DNA of 64,000 bases from Acidimicrobiia bacterium. Lineage in GTDB: Bacteria > Actinomycetota > Acidimicrobiia > Spongiisociales > ZC4RG35. Made by a program: the position numbers and the translations under genes. Under the pieces are notes generated by a model. That model ran no database searches. It saw nothing but the letters and a program-made list of their open reading frames with translations, and had not been told where the DNA came from. The first letter of the stretch is position 1; each line of letters opens with the position of its first letter. The stretch covers positions 163,856-227,855 of the forward strand of contig BPGJ01000002.1 in the NCBI GenBank assembly GCA_026002975.1, in the 5' to 3' direction. This document shows positions 17,057 through 24,637 of the stretch, in pieces.

Positions 17057-18177
17057 CGGTCGTCGGGGTCGAACACGCCGGCGAGCTCTTCGACCGGCCT
17101 ACCGTCGAGGTTCTTCACCCACTCCACCGGCCCCGACAGCAGCGTACGGGCCGCGGTGTGCACCGCTCGGCGGAGCAGTTCGACGTCCCGGGGGTCGTTG
17201 ACCTTGCCCGCGAACTTGGCGACGGTCCGGTCGACAACCTGGTCGGCGGCGGAGTACCAGGCGGAGATGACCTCCGCCAACTGGACGTCCCGGTACCAGC
17301 GCCAGGCCTCCTCGGCCGCGGCGGTCACCGCCTCCTCCGCCGCGTCTTCGTACTCCCGGGCAGCTTCGGCCATTCCGGCTATCTCGTCGATGCTCAGATA
17401 GCGCACCGGGGTCCCCGGCGGGGGAACGAAATCGGGCGGCATCGCCAAGTCGACGAGGAGCAGCGGCTCCGATCGGGAGGCGAGCAGCTCGGCGAGTCGC
17501 GAGCCGTCCACCAGTCGGTGTTTGGCCGAAGTCGCCGAGATGACAGCCGGGAAGACGGTGAGAGCCTCCTCGGCCCGGTCGAAAGACCACAGCCGGCCGC
17601 GGAACCGCACCCGTTCGGGCCGTCTGCACACCACGGTGACGTCGACGCCCCGGTCGGCCAGGTGATCGGCCGCAGCCATGGCCATCTCCCCCGCCCCGAG
17701 GATCGCCACCCTCCCCGCCGGGGCGGCCAGCCGGGCGGCGACGACCGCGAGAGAACCCCTGGGCGGTTCGGGCAGGTGTTCCCGCCGAGCCAACCGACCC
17801 GCCGCCACCGCTCGCTCCACCAGGCCCCGGAACCGTCCCGCGGAGCGAAGACCACCCAAGGCGCGGCGCACCTGGGTGAGCACCTCGGGTTCGCCCCGCA
17901 GGGGCGAGGCCAGCCCGGCCGCCACCCGGAACAGGTGTCGGACCGCTTCGAGGTCGTGCAGCCACTCCCCGCCGTCGGGTATCCGGCCGAACAAGCCGAC
18001 GAGACGGCTCTCGGCGAGTTGGCGGTCGCCGGGCACCATGACCTCCACCCGTAAGCAGGTGGCGAGCACGAAGGCGTCGTCGGGCGGGACTGCCCGGCCG
18101 AGGGCTTCGACCAGCCTGGCCCGAACCCCTTCGGGTGTCTGCGGGTAGGCGAAGCTGACCAATGTGGTGGATCCCAC
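17053..18177 (-). CDS. hemA: Glutamyl-tRNA reductase
   Basis: A 374-residue NADPH-dependent reductase that begins the C5 pathway by making glutamate-1-semialdehyde from Glu-tRNA. The NADPH fold is seen at AILGAGEMAMAAADHL and a C-terminal helical dimerisation domain follows. The catalytic cysteine is Cys41 in LATCLRVEV; the usual motif is STCNR, so the residue after Cys is Leu and not Asn, and the N-terminal domain is generally divergent. The GTG at 18177 is favoured over the TTG at 18183 because a TAGGGT -10 lies 9 nt upstream. It is the first gene of the seven-gene heme operon. Confidence 0.9.
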   Translation of the reverse strand: MGSTTLVSFAYPQTPEGVRARLVEALGRAVPPDDAFVLATCLRVEVMVPGDRQLAESRLVGLFGRIPDGGEWLHDLEAVRHLFRVAAGLASPLRGEPEVLTQVRRALGGLRSAGRFRGLVERAVAAGRLARREHLPEPPRGSLAVVAARLAAPAGRVAILGAGEMAMAAADHLADRGVDVTVVCRRPERVRFRGRLWSFDRAEEALTVFPAVISATSAKHRLVDGSRLAELLASRSEPLLLVDLAMPPDFVPPPGTPVRYLSIDEIAGMAEAAREYEDAAEEAVTAAAEEAWRWYRDVQLAEVISAWYSAADQVVDRTVAKFAGKVNDPRDVELLRRAVHTAARTLLSGPVEWVKNLDGRPVEELAGVFDPDDR

Positions 18178-18186
18178 GGCCAACCA

Positions 18187-18192
18187 ACCCTA
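18187..18192 (-). promoter_or_regulatory. -10 element of the hemACDBLEY operon
   Basis: TAGGGT on the minus strand, 9 nt upstream of the hemA GTG. It suggests a promoter separate from hemH-hemF in the 68-bp gap between hemF and hemA. Confidence 0.5.
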
Positions 18193-18206
18193 CGAGGACG
18201 GGTCCC

Positions 18207-18225
18207 AACGTCCAGTCGGGACGTT
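18207..18225. promoter_or_regulatory. Inverted repeat upstream of hemA
   Basis: AACGTCC-N5-GGACGTT is a perfect 7+7 bp inverted repeat lying about where the -35 of the hemA promoter should be (centre roughly 25 bp upstream of the -10). It could be a regulator binding site for heme or oxygen control, or an RNA hairpin at the end of hemF. Both readings are inference. Confidence 0.45.
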
Positions 18226-18245
18226 CCCGACGCGGCGTCGACCGG

Positions 18246-19130
18246 TCACAGCCACGATCGGGGTTCTCCCCGCAGCAGGGCCTGCAGTTCGTCTTCGGGG
18301 CTTCCGGGTTCTGGTTCGAAGCCGTACACCCAGGTCGCGCGGGGTGGCAGGGAAGCCAGGATGGATTCGGTGCGTCCGCCGGTCTCCAGCCCGAAGCGGG
18401 TACCCCGGTCCCAGATCAGGTTGAACTCCGCGTATCGGGCACGTCGGTGGAGCTGCCACCGCACCTCCCGTTCGGTGTAATCGAGCCCGATTCGACGGTG
18501 CAGGATGGGAAGGTACAGGTCGGTGAGTGCGGTCCCGAGGTCGTAGACCATTTCCCACACCGGGTGGGTGGCGGGGAGATGGTCGAAGAACACCCCACCC
18601 ACCCCACGCCGCTCCCCGCGATGGGGCAGATAGAAGTAGTCGTCACAGGCCTTCTTCCATGCGGGATAGTCGCCCACCGGATGGCGGCTGCACACCTCGG
18701 CCAAGGTCCGGTGGAAGTGACGAGCGTCCTCTTCGAACAGGTAGTGGGGGGTGAGATCGGCGCCCCCTCCGAACCAGCGCTCTCCGCGGTCGGTCTCGAA
18801 ATAGCGGAGGTTGGCGTGAAAGGTGGGGGCGTAGGGGTTTCGGGGATGGACGATGATCGACAGCCCCGTGGCGTAGAAGGAGGACGAACCCGCAGCGAGA
18901 CTATCCGACAGCCGGTCGGGGGTCGGTCCCCACACTGCAGACCAGTTGACCGCGGCCTTCTCGACAGGGCCGTCCCCCTGGAGGATCCGGGTGTCGCCGC
19001 CACCTCCTTCCGGGCGGGTCCACCGGTCGGACCGGAAACGGGACACCCCGTCCAGTCCCTCGAAACTCCGACAGATCCCCTCCTGCAAGTTCCGGAGCCG
19101 GTCGGCGACCTCATCTCGGGCCACGGTCAT
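18246..19130 (-). CDS. hemF: Oxygen-dependent coproporphyrinogen III oxidase
   Basis: A 294-residue HemF, with the family segments FHANLRYFE, WFGGGADLTPHYLFEED and the near C-terminal ARYAEFNLIWDRGT. It converts coproporphyrinogen III to protoporphyrinogen IX with oxygen. This enzyme belongs to the protoporphyrin-dependent route and is not needed in the coproporphyrin route of most actinobacteria. The ATG at 19130 overlaps the hemH stop, so hemH-hemF form one operon. Confidence 0.95.
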   Translation of the reverse strand: MTVARDEVADRLRNLQEGICRSFEGLDGVSRFRSDRWTRPEGGGGDTRILQGDGPVEKAAVNWSAVWGPTPDRLSDSLAAGSSSFYATGLSIIVHPRNPYAPTFHANLRYFETDRGERWFGGGADLTPHYLFEEDARHFHRTLAEVCSRHPVGDYPAWKKACDDYFYLPHRGERRGVGGVFFDHLPATHPVWEMVYDLGTALTDLYLPILHRRIGLDYTEREVRWQLHRRARYAEFNLIWDRGTRFGLETGGRTESILASLPPRATWVYGFEPEPGSPEDELQALLRGEPRSWL

Positions 19131-20131
19131 GTCCGTACCAGGTCGCACACCGCGTCGGCCCAGACGTCGGAGGCGTTGACGCAGGGGACCACCAACAGCT
19201 CGTCGCCGCCCAGGTCCCGCCACTGTTCCCGAGCCCGGATGCCGATCTCCTCCAGGGTTTCCAGACAGTCCGCGGTGAACGAGGGGGTCAACACCGCCGG
19301 CCTTCTCACACCCTCCCGGTAGAGCCGGTCGAGTTCCCTGTCGGTGTACGGGGTGATCCAACGTTGCCCGGCCAGGCGGGATTGGAAGGCGGTGGTGTGG
19401 GGGACGTCCAGTCCCAGCTCCTCCACCAACGCCGCGGTGGTGGCATGGCACTGGGCCCGGTAGCAGAACCGGTTGGCTTCGCCCACCCGTCGACAGCAGT
19501 CTTGCTTCTCCAGGCACCATCCGGGGCCGGATCGGCGAACCTGCCGTTCGGGAAGCCCGTGGTAGGAGAAGATCAGGTGGTCGGGACGGTGCGACTCGAT
19601 CAGGGGGCGAGCGACGGCCGCGACTGCCCGCACGAAGCCCGGATGATCGAAGAAGTCGACGACCGTGGTCACCGCGGGGACGTTCCATCGAGTCGCCACC
19701 TCCCTCATCGCGGCCTCCAGGGCCGAGCCGGTGGCCGCCGCCGAATACTGGGGGAACAAGGGAAGTATCACGAGCCGGTCGCAGCCTGCCTGGAGCAGGC
19801 GATCCACCGCCCCACCGATGGTGGGACTCTTATACCTCATGCCCACCGCCACCTGGAACCCGTCGCCCAACCGCTCGGCGACGGCTTCGGCCAGCGCCTG
19901 GGTGTGGAGGAGGAGGGGCGATCCGTGTTCGGTCCAGATCTTGGCGTAGGCCTCGGCGGTGCGCCTAGGACGGATCCGGAGGATGACGCCGTGGAGGAGC
20001 AGCCACCGTATCGGCGACGGGAGGTCCACCACGCGGGGATCCCCGAGGAACTCGGCCAGATAGCGACGGACGTCGGGGACGTCGGGCGAGTCGGGGGTGC
20101 CGAGCTGGAGGAGGAGCACTCCGGTCTTCAT
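19127..20131 (-). CDS. hemH: Ferrochelatase with internal cysteine cluster
   Basis: A 334-residue ferrochelatase: catalytic His in FSYHGLPER, metal-entry and C-terminal motifs TPSFTADCLETLEEI. Between these is a short insertion with five cysteines (Cys206, Cys212, Cys213, Cys223, Cys228; motif ANRFCYRAQC). This resembles the ferrochelatase class whose [2Fe-2S] ligands lie inside the chain (as described for Bdellovibrio), not the C-terminal cysteine type common in actinobacteria. It inserts ferrous iron into protoporphyrin IX. A TAGGTT hexamer lies 9 nt before the ATG. Confidence 0.94.
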   Translation of the reverse strand: MKTGVLLLQLGTPDSPDVPDVRRYLAEFLGDPRVVDLPSPIRWLLLHGVILRIRPRRTAEAYAKIWTEHGSPLLLHTQALAEAVAERLGDGFQVAVGMRYKSPTIGGAVDRLLQAGCDRLVILPLFPQYSAAATGSALEAAMREVATRWNVPAVTTVVDFFDHPGFVRAVAAVARPLIESHRPDHLIFSYHGLPERQVRRSGPGWCLEKQDCCRRVGEANRFCYRAQCHATTAALVEELGLDVPHTTAFQSRLAGQRWITPYTDRELDRLYREGVRRPAVLTPSFTADCLETLEEIGIRAREQWRDLGGDELLVVPCVNASDVWADAVCDLVRT

Positions 20132-20140
20132 CGGCCGGTC

Positions 20141-20146
20141 AACCTA
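20141..20146 (-). promoter_or_regulatory. -10 element of hemH-hemF
   Basis: TAGGTT on the minus strand, 9 nt upstream of the hemH ATG, no Shine-Dalgarno sequence in between. It lies back to back with the -10 of the divergent FAD oxidase gene. Confidence 0.55.
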
Positions 20147-20179
20147 TCGGCGGCCTCTTCTGACGGGTAGTCGGGAAAC

Positions 20180-20185
20180 TAGGGT
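20180..20185 (+). promoter_or_regulatory. -10 element of the FAD oxidase gene
   Basis: TAGGGT lies 7 nt upstream of the GTG at 20193, which implies a leaderless start and decides that start codon. Confidence 0.6.
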
Positions 20186-20192
20186 TCGCCGG

Positions 20193-21329
20193 GTGGATGG
20201 GTGCGACGTGTTGGTGGTCGGCGGCGGTATCGCCGGGGTGTCGGCGGCCTACTTCCTGACACGGGCAGGGTTGGAGGTGATGGTGGTCGAGGCGGAACCC
20301 GTCCTGGCTCGCCACAGCACGGGCCGGTCGGCTGCCCTGCTGTTCGAGAACTACGGCCCCCTCCCCCACCGACCTCTGACCCGGTGGAGCCGCCGCTTCC
20401 TAGAAGAGGGGATGGAGGGTCTCGTCGACCATCCGGTCCTGACCCCGCGGGGTGGGCTGACCATCGCCACCCACGACCGCCGGTCGGAGCTCGAGGCCGA
20501 GGCGGAAACCGGTCAGAGGTCGGGGACCGACGTCAGGTTGATCGACCCCACCGACGCCGCTGCGCTGGTCCCCGTCCTCCGCGCCGATTTGCTGGCCGGG
20601 GCTGTTTGGGAGCCCGGATCCTCCGACCTGGACGTCGCCGCCATCCATCAGGGGTTCGTCCGTGGGATTCGGAGAGCCGGAGGACGGGTCCGGACCAACA
20701 GCCCGGTGTCGGCTCTGACCCGATCCGACCGGGGCTGGGTCGCCCGGGTGGGGAACGACGACGTGGAAGCTCGGGTCGTGGTGGACGCCGCCGGGGCCTG
20801 GGCCGACGAGGTGGCCGGTCTGGCTCGGGTGCCCGAGGTGGGCATCCGGCCTCTCCGCCGGACTGTCTTCACGGTTCCCGGACCCGGAGACCACGGCACC
20901 TGGCCGATGGTCGTCGAGGTGCGACACGACTTCTACTTCAAACCGGAGGGACCCGACCTGCTGTGCTCTCCCGCCGATCAGACCCCCTTGCCGCCGTCGG
21001 ACCCACGCCCCGACGAGCTGGAGATCGCCCGGGCGATCGAAGACATCAACCGGTTGACCACCCTGGGGATCCGGACGGTCAGGGCATCGTGGGCGGGGCT
21101 GAGGTGCTTCGCTCCCGACGACGTGATGGTGATCGGACCCGAACCGGAGGCGGAGGGGTTCTTCTGGCTGGCCGGTCAAGGAGGAACCGGGATCCAGACC
21201 GCCCCCGCGGCCGGTTTTCTGACGGCGTCGCTGGTGGTGGAAGGGTCGGCCCCCCGGGACCTGCCCGACGTCGACGTCGAGGCGCTGTCTCCCGCCCGGT
21301 TTCGGACCCATAGACTGCCCGGGTCGTGA
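20193..21329 (+). CDS. FAD-dependent amino-acid/amine dehydrogenase (DAO family)
   Basis: A 378-residue DAO-family flavoprotein. The N-terminus has the FAD motif VVGGGIAGVSAAYFL and the C-terminus has WLAGQGGTGIQTAPA, which is close to D-arginine dehydrogenase and glycine-oxidase-like enzymes. It probably deaminates an amino acid or secondary amine in the cytoplasm; the substrate is not certain. The GTG at 20193 is chosen because the FAD motif follows within ten residues and a TAGGGT -10 lies 7 nt upstream. Its stop overlaps the PQ-loop gene (GTGA). Confidence 0.85.
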   Translation: MDGCDVLVVGGGIAGVSAAYFLTRAGLEVMVVEAEPVLARHSTGRSAALLFENYGPLPHRPLTRWSRRFLEEGMEGLVDHPVLTPRGGLTIATHDRRSELEAEAETGQRSGTDVRLIDPTDAAALVPVLRADLLAGAVWEPGSSDLDVAAIHQGFVRGIRRAGGRVRTNSPVSALTRSDRGWVARVGNDDVEARVVVDAAGAWADEVAGLARVPEVGIRPLRRTVFTVPGPGDHGTWPMVVEVRHDFYFKPEGPDLLCSPADQTPLPPSDPRPDELEIARAIEDINRLTTLGIRTVRASWAGLRCFAPDDVMVIGPEPEAEGFFWLAGQGGTGIQTAPAAGFLTASLVVEGSAPRDLPDVDVEALSPARFRTHRLPGS

Positions 21330-21928
21330 GAGAGCTGGTAGCCAACGTCGCGGTGGTGGCTGCGACCCTGCTCACCTGGGTGTCTCTGATCCCGCAGCTC
21401 GTCAAGCTGGCCCGGACCGGGGACCCCGAGGGAGTCTCGGCCACCTGGCCTGCGATCGGGCTGGTATCGAACGTGGCCTGGGTGGTGTATCTCTCCGGCC
21501 GTGGCCTCTGGGCGGCGGTGCCCGCCGCAGTGGTGATGGCCCTCTTCTACGGGCTGGTGATCAGAGCTCTGGCCCTGGCGGGGAAGCCGATCCGGGCGGC
21601 GGTGATCCGAGGCCTGCTGTGGAGCGTCGGGTTGACCGGTTTGACGGTCGGAGCCGGCTGGGACGGGCTGGGAGCCGGCCTGGTCTGGTCGTACGCCGTG
21701 CAGGTGGCTCCCGCGGTGTACGAGGTGTACCGGAGCTCGGCACCCACCGGAGTGTCGGCCGGCACCTGGTGGATCGTCACCGCGGAGGCCGCCCTCTGGG
21801 GAGTGTACGGATGGCTCCTAGCCGACCTGCCCATCGTCGCCTACGCAGTGGTCGGTATCACGTCGGGCGCCGTGATCCTGATCCGGCTGGCCGCACATCG
21901 GCGCCGACCGGCCTTTCAGGTTCCCTGA
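21326..21928 (+). CDS. PQ-loop repeat membrane protein
   Basis: A 200-residue membrane protein with about six or seven transmembrane segments and two internally repeated PQ-loop-like motifs, LIPQLVKLARTGDPEGVS and APAVYEVYRSSAPTGVS. It resembles a tandem-repeat PQ-loop or SWEET-like carrier. The GTG overlaps the oxidase stop, so it may transport the substrate or product of that enzyme (inference). Its TGA directly abuts the stop of the convergent thioesterase, the two stops forming TGATCA. Confidence 0.8.
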   Translation: MRELVANVAVVAATLLTWVSLIPQLVKLARTGDPEGVSATWPAIGLVSNVAWVVYLSGRGLWAAVPAAVVMALFYGLVIRALALAGKPIRAAVIRGLLWSVGLTGLTVGAGWDGLGAGLVWSYAVQVAPAVYEVYRSSAPTGVSAGTWWIVTAEAALWGVYGWLLADLPIVAYAVVGITSGAVILIRLAAHRRRPAFQVP

Positions 21929-22318
21929 TCATCCCCCGATGGGGGACGGCTCGGTGAGGTTGTGGAGTCTCACCTGACCCCGGGCGACCATACGTCCGTC
22001 CCCGCCTCGCACCGTCACCTCCCAGAGCTGCTGAGAGCGGCCCCGGTGCACGGGGGTCGCTCGTGCGGTCACCTCCCCACCGCGGCAGGAACGGATGAAG
22101 TCGGTGCTGTTGTGCACACCGACGGCGCCGAACATGCCCTGGGACATCGCCCAGGTGGCGGCGCCGTAGGAAGCCAGCGTCTCGATCATGGTGCAGAACA
22201 CTCCGCCGTGGACGATCCCGTAGGGTTGCAGATGACGGTCGTCGATCACGATCCTGCCCACCACCTCGTCCTCGGAGACGTCGACGATCTCCAGGCCGAT
22301 CAGCTCGTTGAAATCCAC
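21929..22318 (-). CDS. PaaI-family hotdog thioesterase
   Basis: A 129-residue hotdog-fold thioesterase. The motif YGIVHGGVFCTMIETLAS is the PaaI-type catalytic region and VGVHNSTDFIRSC the second strand and helix. It likely hydrolyses acyl-CoA or aromatic acyl-CoA thioesters. The GTG at 22318 is chosen because a TAACTT -10 lies 8 nt upstream and the hotdog domain begins immediately; the longer ORF-track start lies inside the upstream gene. Confidence 0.88.
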   Translation of the reverse strand: MDFNELIGLEIVDVSEDEVVGRIVIDDRHLQPYGIVHGGVFCTMIETLASYGAATWAMSQGMFGAVGVHNSTDFIRSCRGGEVTARATPVHRGRSQQLWEVTVRGGDGRMVARGQVRLHNLTEPSPIGG

Positions 22319-22326
22319 GGGTGGGC

Positions 22327-22332
22327 AAGTTA
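22327..22332 (-). promoter_or_regulatory. -10 element of the thioesterase gene, overlapping an upstream stop codon
   Basis: TAACTT on the minus strand lies 8 nt before the GTG. Its first three bases are the TAA stop codon of the upstream MBL gene, so the same bases serve both roles. Confidence 0.5.
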
Positions 22333-23073
22333 GCGGCCCAGACGCCGTCGGATGGTCTCCCCGGTCTCTTCCGGCCAGGGCCCTCGTTGTCTGCGCCGTG
22401 CGGCGTCCACCGCCCACTCGATGAGTTGGGCCAGGTGGAGCACACCCTCCGGGTCGGTCACGGCTCCGTGGCCGGGCACCACCACTCGGGGAAGTCGAGG
22501 AACCAGACGACGGAGCGTCGAAGGCCAGATCTCCGGGTAGGAGTCGTCGAACGCGGGAGCCGATCCCGTCTCCACCAGGTCACCGGCGTAGCAGACCTCA
22601 CCAGCCAACACCACCAGGTCGCAGTCGGTGTGGCCCAATCCCGGATCCAGGACCGTCACCGGAACCTCACCCACCACCACTTGCAGGGCCGTCTCAACCA
22701 GGAGGTTGGGCGGGACGATCCTGGTGGCGTCGATCTGCTCGACCCGGTCGGGGAGCCACCGGCGGGCATCCTCCCGCTGGGTGTCGCCCTCCCGGGTGAG
22801 GTGACGTCGTGCCGCCGGGTGTCCGATGATGGGCAGTTCCGCGAAGGCCTCGTTTCCGAAGGTGTGGTCCCAGTGGTGGTGGGTGTTGACCACCCAGCGG
22901 ACATCGGACCCGAGCCGCGACTCCACCATGTGCCTGAACGTTCGTCCCTGGGTGACGTCGGTTCCGGTGTCGATCACCATCAGCTCGGTCCCGCCGTCCA
23001 CCACCCCGAGGTTTAGCTGGAGGTCGGGATCGACGACGGTGTGGCATCGTTCCGTGAGGTGAACCCATTCCAC
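22330..23073 (-). CDS. Metallo-beta-lactamase-fold hydrolase
   Basis: A 247-residue MBL-fold protein with the metal motif NTHHHWDHTFGN, a downstream GHTDCDLVV strand, AGDLVE aspartate and VVPGHG histidine, all expected for a dinuclear zinc hydrolase of the quinoprotein-relay/SoxH or class B-like group. The GTG at 23073 is preferred because GGGAG lies 7 nt upstream; an ATG at 23091 is an alternative. It is divergent from ferritin with overlapping promoter space. The substrate is unknown. Confidence 0.85.
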   Translation of the reverse strand: MEWVHLTERCHTVVDPDLQLNLGVVDGGTELMVIDTGTDVTQGRTFRHMVESRLGSDVRWVVNTHHHWDHTFGNEAFAELPIIGHPAARRHLTREGDTQREDARRWLPDRVEQIDATRIVPPNLLVETALQVVVGEVPVTVLDPGLGHTDCDLVVLAGEVCYAGDLVETGSAPAFDDSYPEIWPSTLRRLVPRLPRVVVPGHGAVTDPEGVLHLAQLIEWAVDAARRRQRGPWPEETGETIRRRLGR

Positions 23074-23076
23074 GGT

Positions 23077-23082
23077 TAGGCT
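23077..23082 (+). promoter_or_regulatory. -10 element of the ferritin gene
   Basis: TAGGCT ends 7 nt before the ferritin ATG (23090). It sits in the leader of the divergent MBL gene. No iron-box palindrome was seen nearby. Confidence 0.6.
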
Positions 23083-23089
23083 CCCGCCC

Positions 23090-23587
23090 ATGAAGCTACC
23101 AACCCCACTCGCCGAAGCCCTCAACCGTCAGATCGGTCTGGAGTTGGAGTCGTCTCTGACCTACCTGCAGATGGCCGCCTATTTCGAATCCCGAAGCCTC
23201 ACCGGTTTCGCCCATTGGATGAGGCTCCAGTCGGAGGAAGAACGCTCCCACGCGTTGAAGTTCTTCGACTATGTGCTCGACCGGGGAGCCGAGGTGCGTC
23301 TCGGATCGGTCGACGCCCCCCGGGCCGATTTCGCCTCCCCGGCAGAGGTGTTCGCCGCGGCGCTGGAGCAGGAGAGGCAGGTCTCGGAAGCGATCAGGGA
23401 GCTGCACCGGCTGGCATCGGAGACAGGAGACGCGGCCAGCTTCGGCCTCCTCCAATGGTTCCTCGAGGAGCAGGTGGAGGAGGAGTCGACGGTGGAGAGG
23501 ATCCTGGAACGGCTGGAGATGGCGGGAGAGGATCAGGGGGCTCTGCTGATCCTCGATCGGGAACTGGCGGGCCGGGTCTCATCCTGA
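23090..23587 (+). CDS. ftn: Ferritin (non-heme)
   Basis: A 165-residue four-helix-bundle ferritin. Ferroxidase-centre residues can be placed: Glu18 and Tyr25 in LELESSLTYLQM, Glu51 and His54 in EEERSHALKFF, and Gln128 with nearby glutamates in LEEQVEEE. It stores ferric iron in a 24-mer shell. There is no heme-binding methionine context typical of bacterioferritin. Being three kilobases from hemH it may buffer iron for heme synthesis, but that link is only positional. Its 3' end overlaps the convergent amidohydrolase by 9 nt. Confidence 0.95.
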   Translation: MKLPTPLAEALNRQIGLELESSLTYLQMAAYFESRSLTGFAHWMRLQSEEERSHALKFFDYVLDRGAEVRLGSVDAPRADFASPAEVFAAALEQERQVSEAIRELHRLASETGDAASFGLLQWFLEEQVEEESTVERILERLEMAGEDQGALLILDRELAGRVSS

Positions 23588-24637
23588 CAGGATCCGACCC
23601 CGCCGGATGACCAGAGCCGGTGGTGCCGTAGGGTCTTCCCACGGGTGGACCTCGAAACCCACCAAGTCGGCGGGGAGTCCCGGTTCGAAGCCGGCGGCCA
23701 CCCCCAGATATCGATAGGCCCGGGTGGTGGCGGCGGCCAGGGCGTCAGCCGGTTCCAGCCCATATTCCCGGAGGGCAGCCACCTCCTCACCGATGCGGGC
23801 GGAGGGGAAGGTGAGGTCGGATCCGGCCAGGACCGCCACCCCCGTCTGCACGGCCTGCGGGAGCAGATCGGAGATCCTGGAGAGCCCCTCGGAGAGGAGG
23901 CGCCCACCCGAACTGTCTGCCCCCAGCACCTGGACCAGCTCCTCCACCCGCCTGATCGTCGGGACCCAGGCCCCGCCCCTTGCACCGAGCCGGGAGAGGT
24001 CCTCGTCGGTGAGGAACAGGCCGTGTTCGATGGAGTCCACCCCGGCCCGTACCGCCATGGAGGGGACCTCCGGGGCCATGGTGTGGATCGCGACCCGGGC
24101 GCCCGCCCGGTGGGCCACCTCCACCGCCATCCGGAGGGCGTCTTCATCGAAGTTGGCGACCGGGCCTCGGCCGCGCCGCGGCCAGTCGCCCACCAGCTTC
24201 ACCCACCCTGCGGCATTGCCGGCTTCGTCGGCGACGACCTCGGTGAGGGTGTCCACGTCCACCTCCACCGCGAAGCCCTCGTAGTAGCCACCCGGGACCG
24301 CGATCATGCGGCCCGCGGCCTGCAGGTCGGGGCGTTCGGTCGGAGGGTGCCGCAGCAGCGAGAGCACCGACCGGTCGCACCACCCCTTGTCGACGCACAG
24401 GAACACGCCGCCTTCCAGGGCGGCGAAAGCACGTCCGGCGATCTCGGTCGGATCCCCCGGGCGGAGGTCGAGCCGATCGGCGGCGAGATGGGCATGAGCG
24501 TCGACCAGTCCCGGAACGGCCCAAAGACGGGTCGCGTCGAGGGGAGGGGCCGTCGGATGGCCGGTCCACCTGCCGTCTTCCACCCCGAGTTCCAGCACCC
24601 GGCCTTGGAGGTCCCGCAACCTGACGGCTTCGATCAC
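23579..24637 (-). CDS. Amidohydrolase-family metal-dependent hydrolase
   Basis: A 352-residue protein with the amidohydrolase start VPGLVDAHAHL, a central metal lysine region (AGWVKLVGDW), the histidine motifs RVAIHTMA and SIEHGLFL, and the late aspartate in VLAGSDLTF. The fold matches imidazolonepropionase/prolidase-like amidohydrolases. The GTG at 24637 overlaps the SDR stop (GTGA), so the pair is coupled. It cleaves an amide or related bond; the substrate is unknown. Confidence 0.85.
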   Translation of the reverse strand: MIEAVRLRDLQGRVLELGVEDGRWTGHPTAPPLDATRLWAVPGLVDAHAHLAADRLDLRPGDPTEIAGRAFAALEGGVFLCVDKGWCDRSVLSLLRHPPTERPDLQAAGRMIAVPGGYYEGFAVEVDVDTLTEVVADEAGNAAGWVKLVGDWPRRGRGPVANFDEDALRMAVEVAHRAGARVAIHTMAPEVPSMAVRAGVDSIEHGLFLTDEDLSRLGARGGAWVPTIRRVEELVQVLGADSSGGRLLSEGLSRISDLLPQAVQTGVAVLAGSDLTFPSARIGEEVAALREYGLEPADALAAATTRAYRYLGVAAGFEPGLPADLVGFEVHPWEDPTAPPALVIRRGRILSG

